Assembly: GCA_942490995.1 (NCBI GenBank)
Contig: CALOBG010000065.1
Coordinates: 1 to 64,000 of the forward strand
Length of the DNA stretch: 64,000 nucleotides
Direction: 5' to 3'
DNA from: UBA981 sp942490995
GTDB lineage: Bacteria > Pseudomonadota > Gammaproteobacteria > Ga0077536
Shown piece after piece: positions 52,076 through 60,343 of the stretch. The notes below the pieces were generated by a model. It was not told the DNA's origin and did not search any database. It saw only the letters and a program-made list of their open reading frames with translations. Every line of letters starts with the position of its first letter. Within the stretch, counting starts at the first letter, position 1. The position numbers and the translations under genes are program-made.

Positions 52076-53833
52076 TCAGTCGGCACCGGTTCCGAGCACG
52101 GTTGCGAGAGCCTGTTGGATACTTTCGCGTGCCGCCGCGACTTCCCAGACGGGTTCGCTGTAACGCGACGCAACGTAGCCATCGGGGCGGATCAGCAAAG
52201 CGCCGGCCTCGTGAATTTCACGGATTGCATGCCAGTAGCCGTAAAGGTCCAGGGTCGGTACCTCGCCGACCACCACGACCCGGAGAAAGGGAAAGCCCAG
52301 CTCGGTGGCAGCATCTTTCCACGCCCGGCCCGCAATACCTGTAAGCAGCGTAAACAGCCCCTTCCCAACAACATCGAGCGTCGATACTCGCCGCTGCTCG
52401 GGGCCAACAAGCCAGGCATGCGGTAGCTTGGCGCCAGGTCGGGTCGTCGCGTTCAGGTACACCTGCGGGTCCCGCGGCCAACTCTCCGCACTCGCGTTCC
52501 GCTCAGGAATTACGGCCTGCGACGTGTAGCGTTGGTTCAGTTCAACCCCCTGGGCATTGAACTCCGTGTTCTTGTGCTCCAAGGCGGCATAGAGCCGTTC
52601 GCGCAGGCGCACGCCATCAGGGGTAGGCGCTTTGAGTTTAACCAGCCCGTCGCGCACCGGATCGTCGCTGTCCTTTTCATACCATTCCCGCAGCGGTGCA
52701 TATTCCTTGCGCGACAGATTGGCCCGCTCGACGATTTGCTTTCCGACCGGAGCCCGCTCGTTCGAATACGATTCGAGCAACGATGGTCCGGCGTAACCCT
52801 TGACGACATAAGCGAGTTTCCAGGCCAGATTGAAAGCGTCTTGCATGCAGGTGTTTGAACCGAGGCCACTGCTGGGCGGGTGGCGGTGAACGGCGTCGCC
52901 ACCGCAGAACACTCTCCCGCGAGACCACTGCGTCGCATACTGCTGATTGACGTACCAACAGGTCTTAGTAAGGATCTCCGGATCAATATCCGGATCGCCA
53001 ACCAGTGTTCGGATCTGGGCGGTCACCATCTCGTCGCTAAGGTCAGGTTCGCCGGCCGCGATGTCGAATCCCCACCCGGCGATCCATTGGTGCCACGGCT
53101 TGATGGCTCGCAGCAGTCCCATACCGATCTCGCCAAAACCAGCATTGGAGTTCACTATCCAATTGAGAATGCTTGGTCGATGTTCGACGTATCGGCGCAG
53201 GTCCGCATTGAACAACACATAGGCGGTCCCGGCCCGTGCCAGTTCGCCCTCAAACGGGAGGTCAATCTGTTCGGCGATTTTTGACTTCGCGCCGTCCATG
53301 CCCACGAGATACTGTACGCGTCGCTCGTAGGTCGTTTCGGTATTCCGGTCCAGCAGCGTCACGGTGACGCCGGACTCGTCCTCGACATGGGACACGTACT
53401 CGGTGTTGAAAGTCAGAACCGCGCCACGCTCCGCGGCGTTCTTTACGAGGATCGGCTCCATCAACGTCTGCGGCACGTCGAGCAGCGGGCACGGACTCCC
53501 CGTCAGATAGTCACTGCGCCGCGCGTCGCCTGTACCCCATGTCTGCAGGCGCAGGATCTCCTCGCCCGCGAGGCTCGTGGTGAAGAGCGTGTCGCCCATC
53601 TTTTCCCAGGGCGTAGCGTGTTTTCTGACCTCGGGTTCCAGACCCAGGTCACGCAATACTTCCATGGCTCGCTGATTCGTAATGTGAGCCCGGGGCGAGT
53701 TCGCAAGCCAGTTGAACATCGTCACGCCCTGCACGCTTACGCCATGGGTCGCGAGCGCAAGTGCGGTGGTGGCGCCGGCCGGACCCAACCCGACCACCAG
53801 TACGTCCGAATCGAATTCCCCCGCGTTGGACAT
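52076..53833 (-). CDS. FAD-dependent phenol hydroxylase (TfdB/PheA-like)
   Basis: A 585-residue class A flavin monooxygenase. It has the FAD motif VLVVGLGPAGATTALALATH, NSPRAHITNQRAMEVLRDLG, the DG motif YLVGMDGAKSKIAEQ and the second FAD motif FCGGDAVHRHPPSSGLGSNT, plus a C-terminal thioredoxin-like domain. The HITNQRxMEVLRDLG and HRHPPxxGLGxNT segments and length place it with 2,4-dichlorophenol 6-monooxygenase (598 residues) rather than with MhpA. It should hydroxylate a substituted phenol to a catechol for the dioxygenase. First gene of the operon. Confidence 0.87.
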   Translation of the reverse strand: MSNAGEFDSDVLVVGLGPAGATTALALATHGVSVQGVTMFNWLANSPRAHITNQRAMEVLRDLGLEPEVRKHATPWEKMGDTLFTTSLAGEEILRLQTWGTGDARRSDYLTGSPCPLLDVPQTLMEPILVKNAAERGAVLTFNTEYVSHVEDESGVTVTLLDRNTETTYERRVQYLVGMDGAKSKIAEQIDLPFEGELARAGTAYVLFNADLRRYVEHRPSILNWIVNSNAGFGEIGMGLLRAIKPWHQWIAGWGFDIAAGEPDLSDEMVTAQIRTLVGDPDIDPEILTKTCWYVNQQYATQWSRGRVFCGGDAVHRHPPSSGLGSNTCMQDAFNLAWKLAYVVKGYAGPSLLESYSNERAPVGKQIVERANLSRKEYAPLREWYEKDSDDPVRDGLVKLKAPTPDGVRLRERLYAALEHKNTEFNAQGVELNQRYTSQAVIPERNASAESWPRDPQVYLNATTRPGAKLPHAWLVGPEQRRVSTLDVVGKGLFTLLTGIAGRAWKDAATELGFPFLRVVVVGEVPTLDLYGYWHAIREIHEAGALLIRPDGYVASRYSEPVWEVAAARESIQQALATVLGTGAD

Positions 53834-53892
53834 TTTGACCCTCCCGGCTTGACTGCAGCCATTCCCGGCCGACGATTGACCGTAACTCGCAG

Positions 53893-53908
53893 AATTAAAA
53901 TGTTAATT
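53893..53908. promoter_or_regulatory. Palindromic operator candidate over the -10 of the ring-cleavage operon
   Basis: AATTAA (53893-53898) and TTAATT (53903-53908) form a perfect inverted repeat with a four-base spacer and cover the -10 element. A partial copy of its right half (TTAATTTTG) recurs at about 53986. A GntR-type dimer bound here would block transcription. Confidence 0.5.
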
Positions 53909-53928
53909 TTGCGCTGGACTGATGTCAA
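53900..53928 (-). promoter_or_regulatory. Promoter of the ring-cleavage operon
   Basis: On the minus strand a perfect -35 TTGACA (53923-53928) precedes TAACAT (53900-53905) by 17 bases, about 70 bases upstream of the hydroxylase start, in a markedly AT-rich stretch. Confidence 0.6.
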
Positions 53929-54000
53929 ATAATATTTAACTTTCTGTATTTTATAATTTATTTGGCTCTCATTATCAAAATACTCTTAATTTTGACATTC

Positions 54001-54340
54001 TACTTATGGTAGTTGCCCATCGCAGACAGTGCGGCGAGACCCTCAAGGTTAAGTACTTCCGCGAAGTGATCTTGCAGGTAACCAACAAGCCCGCTGATGC
54101 GCCGCTCGTCGTGCGCCGTTACGCTGCGGCGGATCGCTTACTCGCCGGATATCTGGCCAACGACACTTTCGATAATTCCCGTCACGACTTCGTCGATCTC
54201 AGCCCGTTCCGGTCGGCTCGCGAGTGACGACGCACGGGCCAGAAATGACAATTCGCCGACCTTGGCTGGCAGGAACAGCGAAACGAACCGAAGGAGAGCC
54301 TGGATCGCCGGATGAAAGGGGAGCTGCTGACATCAAGGGA
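54001..54340 (-). pseudogene. AraC-family regulator remnant
   Basis: One minus-strand frame reads FHPAIQALLRFVSLFLPAKV, EIDEVVTGIIESVVGQISGE, then an in-frame TAA, then ERRISGLVGYLQDHFAEVLN and LEGLAALSAMGNYH before it stops making sense at about 54000. The last part is the start of an AraC helix-turn-helix domain (RRIxxLVxYLxDHFAExLxLExLAALxxM), and the first resembles the N-terminal region of the same family. The second half of the DNA-binding domain is missing, so it cannot work. The plus-strand frame opposite is a shadow. Confidence 0.5.
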
Positions 54341-54486
54341 TGTTCTATTTCGTTACCGCGCCGAATCTCCAGACCTCACCGGAGAAGTACGCATGGTTAA
54401 ACAACGTCCAGTCTGTGTAAGAAGCGATCGAGTCCAAGCTTGGCGAGAACTCCTTCGTCAAGTATGAGATCTTTGTAATGCGTTAA
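54340..54486 (+). pseudogene. DUF3237-like remnant
   Basis: A short frame reads MFYFVTAPNLQTSPEKYAWL, NNVQSV, an in-frame TAA, then EAIESKLGENSFVKYEIFVM and R before TAA at 54484-54486. The FxTAPxxxTxxxKYAWLNxxxxVG pattern resembles the C-terminal end of DUF3237 proteins, with the glycine codon after QSV changed to a stop. Only about 48 codons remain. The assignment is tentative. Confidence 0.3.
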
Positions 54487-54507
54487 GACCGAAAGCGGAG
54501 ACACGCC

Positions 54508-55071
54508 ATGGCCGAATACAAAACCAAAGCACTGGACGAGACCACCTGGAAAGACTTTGCCGGTCTGGTCAAAGCCAACAACGGTGTGTGGGGCGGCTGT
54601 TGGTGCATGTGGTATCACCGCAAGGACGCCGGCGAGTCGCCGGAGGCGAAACGCAAGGCCAAGCAGCGCCTCGTTAAGGAAGGTCGAGCGCATGCCGCAC
54701 TTGTTTACGATGGCAAGGACTGCGTTGGCTGGTGTCAGTTCGGCTCACCGCAAGAGCTGCCGTGTATCCACAACGAGCGTGCCTACCTCGCGACTGATCC
54801 GAAGCTGCCGGACTGGCGGATCACCTGCTTTTTTTCTGGCAAAGGCTATCGCGGCAAGGGCGTTGCGTCCGCCGCGTTGCAGGGCGCCGTCGAGCAGATC
54901 AAAAAGCTCGGTGGCGGGCGCATCGAGGGCTATCCGGAAAACACCGAGGGTCGCAAGGCTTCGCCGGCGTTTCTGTTCAACGGCGCGCTGTCCACGTTCG
55001 AACGTCTTGGCTTCAAGCGCTCACGGCCGATCGGAAAACACAAGTGGGTGGTGACCCGAACCGTTCGCTGA
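54508..55071 (+). CDS. GNAT-family N-acetyltransferase
   Basis: A 187-residue acetyltransferase. After a Trp/Cys-rich front (GVWGGCWCMWYHRKDAGESP) and AALVYDGKDCVGWCQFGSP comes the acetyl-CoA loop GKGYRGKGVASAALQGAVEQ (about 110-130) and FLFNGALSTFERLGFKRSRP near the end. The substrate is unknown. A GCGGAGA site lies about 8 bases before the ATG. It is followed after 22 bases by the cation transporter on the same strand, though the two have no evident shared role. Confidence 0.83.
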   Translation: MAEYKTKALDETTWKDFAGLVKANNGVWGGCWCMWYHRKDAGESPEAKRKAKQRLVKEGRAHAALVYDGKDCVGWCQFGSPQELPCIHNERAYLATDPKLPDWRITCFFSGKGYRGKGVASAALQGAVEQIKKLGGGRIEGYPENTEGRKASPAFLFNGALSTFERLGFKRSRPIGKHKWVVTRTVR

Positions 55072-55093
55072 GCGGGACACAACGATCGCTCAC

Positions 55094-56011
55094 ATGGGAC
55101 TGCATCACCACCATTCCGACCCGCACGGACAGCGCTTGTCGCTCGCTGTGTTCGTCAACATCGTGCTCACCGTCGTTCAGGTCATCGGTGGCATCATGGC
55201 CGGCAGCCTGGCGCTGATTGCTGACGCGCTGCACAACTTCAGCGACGCGTGTTCATTACTGCTGGCCCTGATCGCACGACGCATTGCGCGACGGCCGGCC
55301 GACGAAGTGATGACGTTCGGCTACGGGCGTGCGGAAATCATTGCCGCGTTGATCAACTTTACGACGCTAATCGTGATCGGTCTGTACCTGATCTACGAAG
55401 CGATCGCGCGGGCCATCGATCCGCAGCCGATCGCGGGTTGGATCGTGGTCATCGTTGCGAGCGTCGCGCTCCTTGTTGACCTGATCACGGCCTGGCTGAC
55501 TTATTCGCTTTCCAGAGAAAGCATGAACGTGCGCGCCGCGTTCCTGCACAACGTGGCGGATGCCCTGGCCTCCGTTGGGGTGATTGTGGCCGGCACGCTC
55601 GTGATCCTGTTCGACTGGCGCCTGGCGGATCCCATCGTCACGCTGTTCATCGCCGGCTACGTGCTCTATCACGGCATATCGGAAATCGGCAGCGCGATCC
55701 GCATCCTGATGTCGGGCACCCCGGCGGGTTCCGATGTGGAGGAAACCGTCCGTTACGTTGAATCGGTGGATGGCGTGCTGTCCGTGCACCACGTCCATCT
55801 GTGGGCTATTGATGAACATCGCCATGCGCTCGAGGCGCACATCGTAACCGGCGAGCTCTCAGGGCGCTCGGCGGAGGCGCTGAAAGCCAGGATCAAGGAT
55901 GTGCTGCGGCATCGATTTGCAATCGAGCACGCGACCCTGGAACTGGAGTACGTCGACCCAGCCGCCGCGGGCGGCTGCACTTACCCGGGCGACAGGACAA
56001 TCGACGCATGA
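55094..56011 (+). CDS. Cation diffusion facilitator (zinc/divalent metal efflux)
   Basis: A 305-residue CDF transporter with six membrane helices. The intramembrane metal site is visible as HNFSD in ALIADALHNFSDACSLL (helix 2) and HNVAD in AAFLHNVADALASVGVIV (helix 5): the HD-HD arrangement of zinc/cadmium or zinc/cobalt exporters. The cytoplasmic C-terminal domain has SVHHVHLWAIDEHRHALEAH. The His-rich start MGLHHHHSDPHGQ is typical. Regulation is not visible. Confidence 0.92.
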   Translation: MGLHHHHSDPHGQRLSLAVFVNIVLTVVQVIGGIMAGSLALIADALHNFSDACSLLLALIARRIARRPADEVMTFGYGRAEIIAALINFTTLIVIGLYLIYEAIARAIDPQPIAGWIVVIVASVALLVDLITAWLTYSLSRESMNVRAAFLHNVADALASVGVIVAGTLVILFDWRLADPIVTLFIAGYVLYHGISEIGSAIRILMSGTPAGSDVEETVRYVESVDGVLSVHHVHLWAIDEHRHALEAHIVTGELSGRSAEALKARIKDVLRHRFAIEHATLELEYVDPAAAGGCTYPGDRTIDA

Positions 56012-56074
56012 GAGCCTCAGGTCCGAGGAAGTCCGGATAGGCATAAGCGAGCCTGCCCTCGAAACGCTCGCTAG

Positions 56075-57744
56075 CCCGCATTTCTCACCGCGTCGGCGAT
56101 TAACGCAGTCGTCTGGTAGCGATGGGGAAGCGAGCCGCGCATCGCTGGCGTGAACCCGGCAGATCACGCGGCTTGCCTATCTGCGGGCGAGCGAACCCAC
56201 CCGACGGTGTCGGTGGTGGGGTTCGATGGCGAAGGCAGCAGTCTGGTTCGTAGGGGGCGGCTTAACGCGCCGCGACGTCCAGGGCATGGCAGGCGGCGAT
56301 GAACTCCCGCTGATGCGGGCAGCCGCTACTCATCGCGAGCTTGACCCTGCGCACGCTGACCGTGACCACCGCGCCGATCTTCAACAGGCGCAGGCGGATG
56401 GTCGTCGCACAAGCACGCGCGAGCGTGGTGCCGGCCAGTCCGATGCGGCGCACGGCGTGCATCAGCACATAAGCCGCCGACGCCCACCACAGGCGCAGCT
56501 GGTTACCGCGCAGGGTCTCGGTCGAGAGCCGGTCGGCGAACAGGTCGAGCTGGCATTCCTTGATGCGGTTCTCGGCCTCACCGCGCGCGCAATAGAAGTC
56601 CTCGTACAGCGCCCGTGCCGCCCAGCGTCGCTTCGACAACGAGGTCACGATGAAGCGCGGATTCGATTTGTCACCGGTATGCTCAGCCTTGGCCACCACA
56701 CGGCGTGACCGGCTCCAGCTCTTGCGCGTCCGATACGCGAGCTCGCGGAAACAGCGCGCCGGGCTCTGCGTGGCTGCCGACGTCTCCGCCACCGTCTGCA
56801 GTTCACTGCCTATCGCCCGTACCAGACGGGCGTTACGCGCCAGCCCGAACACGTATTCCACGCCATTTTCCTCGCACCAGCCCATCAACGCCTCGCGGCA
56901 GAAGCCCGAGTCCGCTCGCAGCACGATGCGCGTCTTCGGCCACCGCGCACGCACCTGGGCGACGATGCGTTCGACCTCCTCCACCGCCCCCGCCGCACCG
57001 TCGATGTTCGCCTGTACCGCAGCTTCGCGGCCAACAGATGCTCGCCGCAGTAGATGTACAACGGCAGGTAGCAGTAGTGATCGTAATAGCCGTGAAAGAA
57101 CCGTGCTTCCTGATGGCCGTGCAACGCCACGTCGGTCGCATCCAGATCCAGCACGATCTCCGCCGGCGGCTCGCGGTAAGCCTCCAGGAACAGCGCCACG
57201 AACAACCGTTCGATCGCTGATTCGTCCGGGCGGATCTTGTGATAGCGATGCGCCCCGCTCGCCGGATAGCATTCCAGACGGCTCAGCGTGCTCTTGCCCG
57301 CCAGTGCTGCACAGTCCTCGCGTAACCGCGGCGACAGCTTGCCCAGCAGCGCACCCATCACCGGGTCATGGCGTAGCTCGTCGTGGTCGTTCAGGTCTTC
57401 GTATCCCAGCGCCAGCGCGAACACCCGTTGACCGACCAGCGTGCGCAACGAGTGCTCGACCAAGTCAGCCTGCCGCTCGTCGATGAAGCAGCGCGACAGC
57501 CGGTCGATCAGACCGACCGCCGCGTCCGCCTTACCCAGCAGTAGCGCGCCGCCATCCGAGCTCACCGTTCCGCCATCGAACGCCGCCACCACGCGGCGGC
57601 GTCCAGCCCATGAAAACGTCAGTTGTTCAGCGGTACACTGTGTCGGCATCGGGAACCTCCTCTGAGGGGTCGTAACTCGTTCACGCAAAACAAGTTTGAT
57701 CCTCTCGGAGGCCCGATGCACTAACTACGTGTGAGAAATCCGGG
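56075..57744 (-). mobile_element. IS1380-family insertion sequence, complete with target duplication
   Basis: A 1670-base element with 14-base terminal inverted repeats (CCCGCATTTCTCAC at the left, GTGAGAAATCCGGG at the right, one mismatch), flanked on both sides by CTAG (56071-56074 and 57745-57748), the four-base target duplication expected of this family. It contains one transposase gene in two frames. The intact duplication shows it landed by transposition and has not been rearranged since. Confidence 0.88.
56262..57649 (-). pseudogene. IS1380-family transposase, frameshifted
   Basis: The N-terminal frame starts at ATG 57649 (MPTQCTAEQLTFSWAGRRRV) and has VAAFDGGTVSSDGGALLLG and IVLDLDATDVALHGHQEA (first catalytic Asp region). 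After EHLLAAKLR the frame shifts at about 57012-57020; a second frame, open from 57272, continues ANIDGAAGAVEEVERIVAQV, TRIVLRADSGFC (second Asp) and YCARGEAENRIKECQ (Glu) to the TAA at 56262. All DDE regions are present, total about 460 residues. One deletion or a two-base insertion explains the break; no slippery heptamer is visible. Confidence 0.88.
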
Positions 57745-57778
57745 CTAGCAATGCCCGAAACAACTCGATTGTCAGCGC

Positions 57779-57807
57779 AAAAAAAAACCGCCGGAACGGC
57801 GGTTTTT
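57779..57807 (-). terminator. Rho-independent terminator of the 95-residue gene
   Basis: CCGCCG (57788-57793), loop GAA and CGGCGG (57797-57802) form a stem extended by A/T pairs. On the minus strand it is followed by nine T residues (A-run at 57779-57787); on the plus strand five T follow, so it could act in both directions. Confidence 0.85.
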
Positions 57808-57870
57808 CTCGACTGCCCGGAGCCGGCTGGCGCCGGCCTCAGGTATCATTCAAATCACAACATCGAACGC

Positions 57871-58158
57871 TCAGGAAGTCTTGGGCTTGCCGATGACAAT
57901 GTGTTTCGTACCTTTCATGCCGCGACGATTGTTCATTTCCTTGGCCAGCGATGAGGCATGGCTGTGCACGTGATCCTTGGTGCCGGCACGGAATCCGGTG
58001 ATCGGCGCATAGCCACCTTCGATGACGTAGCGGTACCCACTCGGCCCGCCCTGCTCGAGCTTGCACTTTTCAAGCTTGGTGACGTGATAGATCGGTTTGT
58101 TGCCTTCGTTCAGATTTTCCGGGGTACTGGATTCTTTGGTCTTGGGTAGGGCACTCAT
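57871..58158 (-). CDS. Unrecognised 95-residue basic protein
   Basis: The protein starts at ATG 58158 with GGAG nine bases upstream (CCTGGAGAAAAAC) and ends 64 bases before a strong terminator, so it is a well-formed single-gene unit. It has a hydrophilic, charged N-terminus (SALPKTKESSTPENLNEGNK), a central beta-like part (PIYHVTKLEKCKLEQGGPSG, YRYVIEGGYAPITGF), a His-rich DHVHSHASS and a very basic tail (NNRRGMKGTKHIVIGKPKTS). No signal peptide or membrane segment is seen. I do not recognise the family. Confidence 0.7.
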   Translation of the reverse strand: MSALPKTKESSTPENLNEGNKPIYHVTKLEKCKLEQGGPSGYRYVIEGGYAPITGFRAGTKDHVHSHASSLAKEMNNRRGMKGTKHIVIGKPKTS

Positions 58159-58248
58159 GTTTTTCTCCAGGTTTCTGCACGTGATCTGGCCGATCACAAG
58201 CGCAGTCACCGCGCGCATGATTACCGAAAACGGGGCGCGATCATGCAA

Positions 58249-58553
58249 ACGTGGGACGGGCGACTATGCGGCCGTTATATTTTTCAAGGGGACGACGAAA
58301 TAGGCGTCTACGACGCGAGCTCAGTCAGGTGAGAATGGGCACTTGTTGTATTTCTATCTACACCCCTGTGAGCTGCACCCTAGCACGGAAGCCGACTTTC
58401 GACTAGCCGTCAGGGTGCCGCCGGCGGCCGCGGCGGGTCGCCGGCCGGGGCGGCGCGGGGCCAGGCAGGCGGGTGATTTCCGCCGCCGATACAGGCAGTT
58501 CCGAGCCGGCCGGCGGGCGCTCGCGAAGCCGGTGCGGGAGGCTGTCGCTGCGC
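58249..58553. other. Non-coding stretch
   Basis: About 305 bases between two minus-strand genes. The right half (58400-58550) is extremely GC-rich with short GCCGGC repeats. Frames in it do not resemble proteins. I see no RNA gene or clear promoter. Confidence 0.4.
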
Positions 58554-58985
58554 TCAGATACTCGGCAGCAAGGCCTCAAGTTTGCGGCTCGCGGCTTCAC
58601 AGGCCGGCACCGCCTCGGGTAGCTGGAGTTTGTGAAAGAAGCCTATCTCGCGGCCTTCGATGCTGGCCGCCACCACGTCGTTCAATGGCTGGCAGGCGTG
58701 CGCCATAGCTTCCTCCGCACGTACCAGCGGCGAGGCGGAATCAAGTTCCTCGGTGTCGAGCAGACTGGTCGCGAGGATCAAATCGTTGACGACGCGGTTG
58801 TGGTAACGGAACACCTGCTCGACGTAGGCCTTGAAATCGGCGCGGCTGCGGGTCTCGATCGAACCATCGGGATAGCGTACCTGCACCGAGCTGCAGCTCG
58901 TGGTCAGGGCCGCTGCCACGGCGAGGATCAATCCCGCAACGCCGGCGCGATGTCCGCCAGGCCGAGGCCAGGAGCTGCAATTCAT
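58554..58985 (-). CDS. Small hypothetical lipoprotein
   Basis: A 143-residue protein with a lipoprotein signal (GVAGLILAVAAALTTSCSSV; lipid-attached Cys about 31). The mature part begins VQVRYPDGSIETRSRADFKA, then helical stretches (YVEQVFRYHNRVVNDLILAT) and EAMAHACQPLNDVV and ends in AASRKLEALLPSI. I do not recognise the family. ATG 58985 is chosen for the signal peptide; there is no clear ribosome site. Confidence 0.6.
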   Translation of the reverse strand: MNCSSWPRPGGHRAGVAGLILAVAAALTTSCSSVQVRYPDGSIETRSRADFKAYVEQVFRYHNRVVNDLILATSLLDTEELDSASPLVRAEEAMAHACQPLNDVVAASIEGREIGFFHKLQLPEAVPACEAASRKLEALLPSI

Positions 58986-59119
58986 CAGCGGAACGCGGCG
59001 TCGGCGGCAGGAGTTCTTGGCCGGCAATTGATGGCGATTGTCCTCACGCTGGTGCTTGCTGATCACTATAGGAGAGGACCGCGCTGGTGCCCAGCCGAAG
59101 CCGCTCACCGGCGCCGCCC

Positions 59120-60187
59120 TCAGGTGCCGCCACCGCTCATGGCGATCGCCTGCGCCGCCTCGAGTCGCGCCAGCAGGCTGCCGGCGACGGCCAACTGGCC
59201 ACGTGCGCGCGCCAGGTTATGCGCACCGGCGCTGTCATAACGCTCGGCATTCCAGCCGAAGTAGCGTTCTTCAAGGGCGTCGGCCAGGAACCGCGCAGCC
59301 AGTTCGAGCTGGATACGCAGGGTTGCGGGAACCAGGCGCGCGCGTTCGCGCAGGTCAAACGCCGACCCGGCCGTGCTGGCGTAGCCGGCGACCGCGGCAG
59401 CAAACAGGTCGAGATCGAACTGCGCGGTGGCCGCGTCCTCGCCCTCGGTGTTACACCACGAACGCATCGCATCGCCGAGTTCCAGGCACAGCGGCATGCG
59501 CGCGATGGTGTCGAGATCGATCAGGCACAGGGCCGGCAGGCCGGGCGGCGCGAAAAGGATATTCGACACCTTCGGATCGCCGTGGACGAGAACGTCGGCG
59601 CCTGGCGTAAACGCCGGGAGCGCGGCTACGGCACTATTGAGTTCGGCGCCGAGTTTGCGCGCCGCCCCGCTCAGGCGATGCCCCGAGGCCTCGGCACAGG
59701 TGCGCTCGAGGTGCGCAAGGTGGCGGGGAAAGTCGTGCACCGGCCGCTGCACGCCGATCAGCGGCGCAGAGAAATCCCGCAGCGCGACATGAAATTGCGC
59801 AAGGGTCGCACCCGCGGCCCGCGCCTGTGCCTGCCCCTCGAGTGCGTCAACCGCGCGTCCATCGATGTAGGTCAACACCCGCCACAGGCGGCCGTCGACC
59901 GTGACCGAACAAGCACCATCCCGTGTGTGCACCAGCCGCGGCGTCAGCAGTCCGTGCCGGGCGAGGTGGTCGGTAACGGCGGCCAGATTATGGTTGACCG
60001 CGTCGTCGAATACCGGGTGCAGGCGTTGCAGTATGTAGCGCTCACCGCCAGCGGTGGTGAGTCTGACGGTCAGGTTGATAAGGCCCTGGGGTATGTGCTC
60101 GAGATTGTCGACATCGAGCGCGTAGCGGATCAACGCCTCGCGCGCCTGTGCGCGCCAGCGGTTATCGTCGTTCGGGGTCATGTTCAT
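59120..60187 (-). CDS. APH-fold phosphotransferase (small-molecule kinase)
   Basis: A 355-residue protein of the aminoglycoside/choline/homoserine kinase fold. The ATP-binding N-lobe has GLINLTVRLTTAGGERYILQ, the catalytic loop is LVHGDPKVSNILFAPP (HGDxxxxN, Asp and Asn present) and the metal-binding segment is ALCLIDLDTIARM. The VxAGGxRYILQRLHPVFDDA start resembles sugar-type kinases of the N-acetylhexosamine kinase group; the substrate is inferred only. Two ATGs two codons apart (60187, 60181) are possible. Confidence 0.8.
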   Translation of the reverse strand: MNMTPNDDNRWRAQAREALIRYALDVDNLEHIPQGLINLTVRLTTAGGERYILQRLHPVFDDAVNHNLAAVTDHLARHGLLTPRLVHTRDGACSVTVDGRLWRVLTYIDGRAVDALEGQAQARAAGATLAQFHVALRDFSAPLIGVQRPVHDFPRHLAHLERTCAEASGHRLSGAARKLGAELNSAVAALPAFTPGADVLVHGDPKVSNILFAPPGLPALCLIDLDTIARMPLCLELGDAMRSWCNTEGEDAATAQFDLDLFAAAVAGYASTAGSAFDLRERARLVPATLRIQLELAARFLADALEERYFGWNAERYDSAGAHNLARARGQLAVAGSLLARLEAAQAIAMSGGGT

Positions 60188-60343
60188 AGGCTTTTTCGCC
60201 GAGCGCCATTATACGCGGCGGCGGTTGCCGACGGCGCGGCTGCGTCGGGCACGCGCCAGCGCGCGCTCAGGCGATCCCGGCGTCGCCGCCCGGCGTGGTG
60301 ATGTGGTCGAACAGGGCCGGCGAAAACGCCGCTCGTGGCGGCA

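Noticed and set aside
54006..54227. Plus-strand 73-codon frame as a small gene
   Set aside because: The minus strand of the same bases reads clearly as an AraC-type regulator remnant; the plus frame has no ribosome site or similarity.
57010..57022. Programmed frameshifting in the IS1380 transposase
   Set aside because: Transposases of this family are normally read in one frame, and no slippery run is present at the break.
47904..57750. Attachment-site repeat of the tRNA-Leu 3' end bounding an island
   Set aside because: I found no second copy of the tRNA 3' end in the window.
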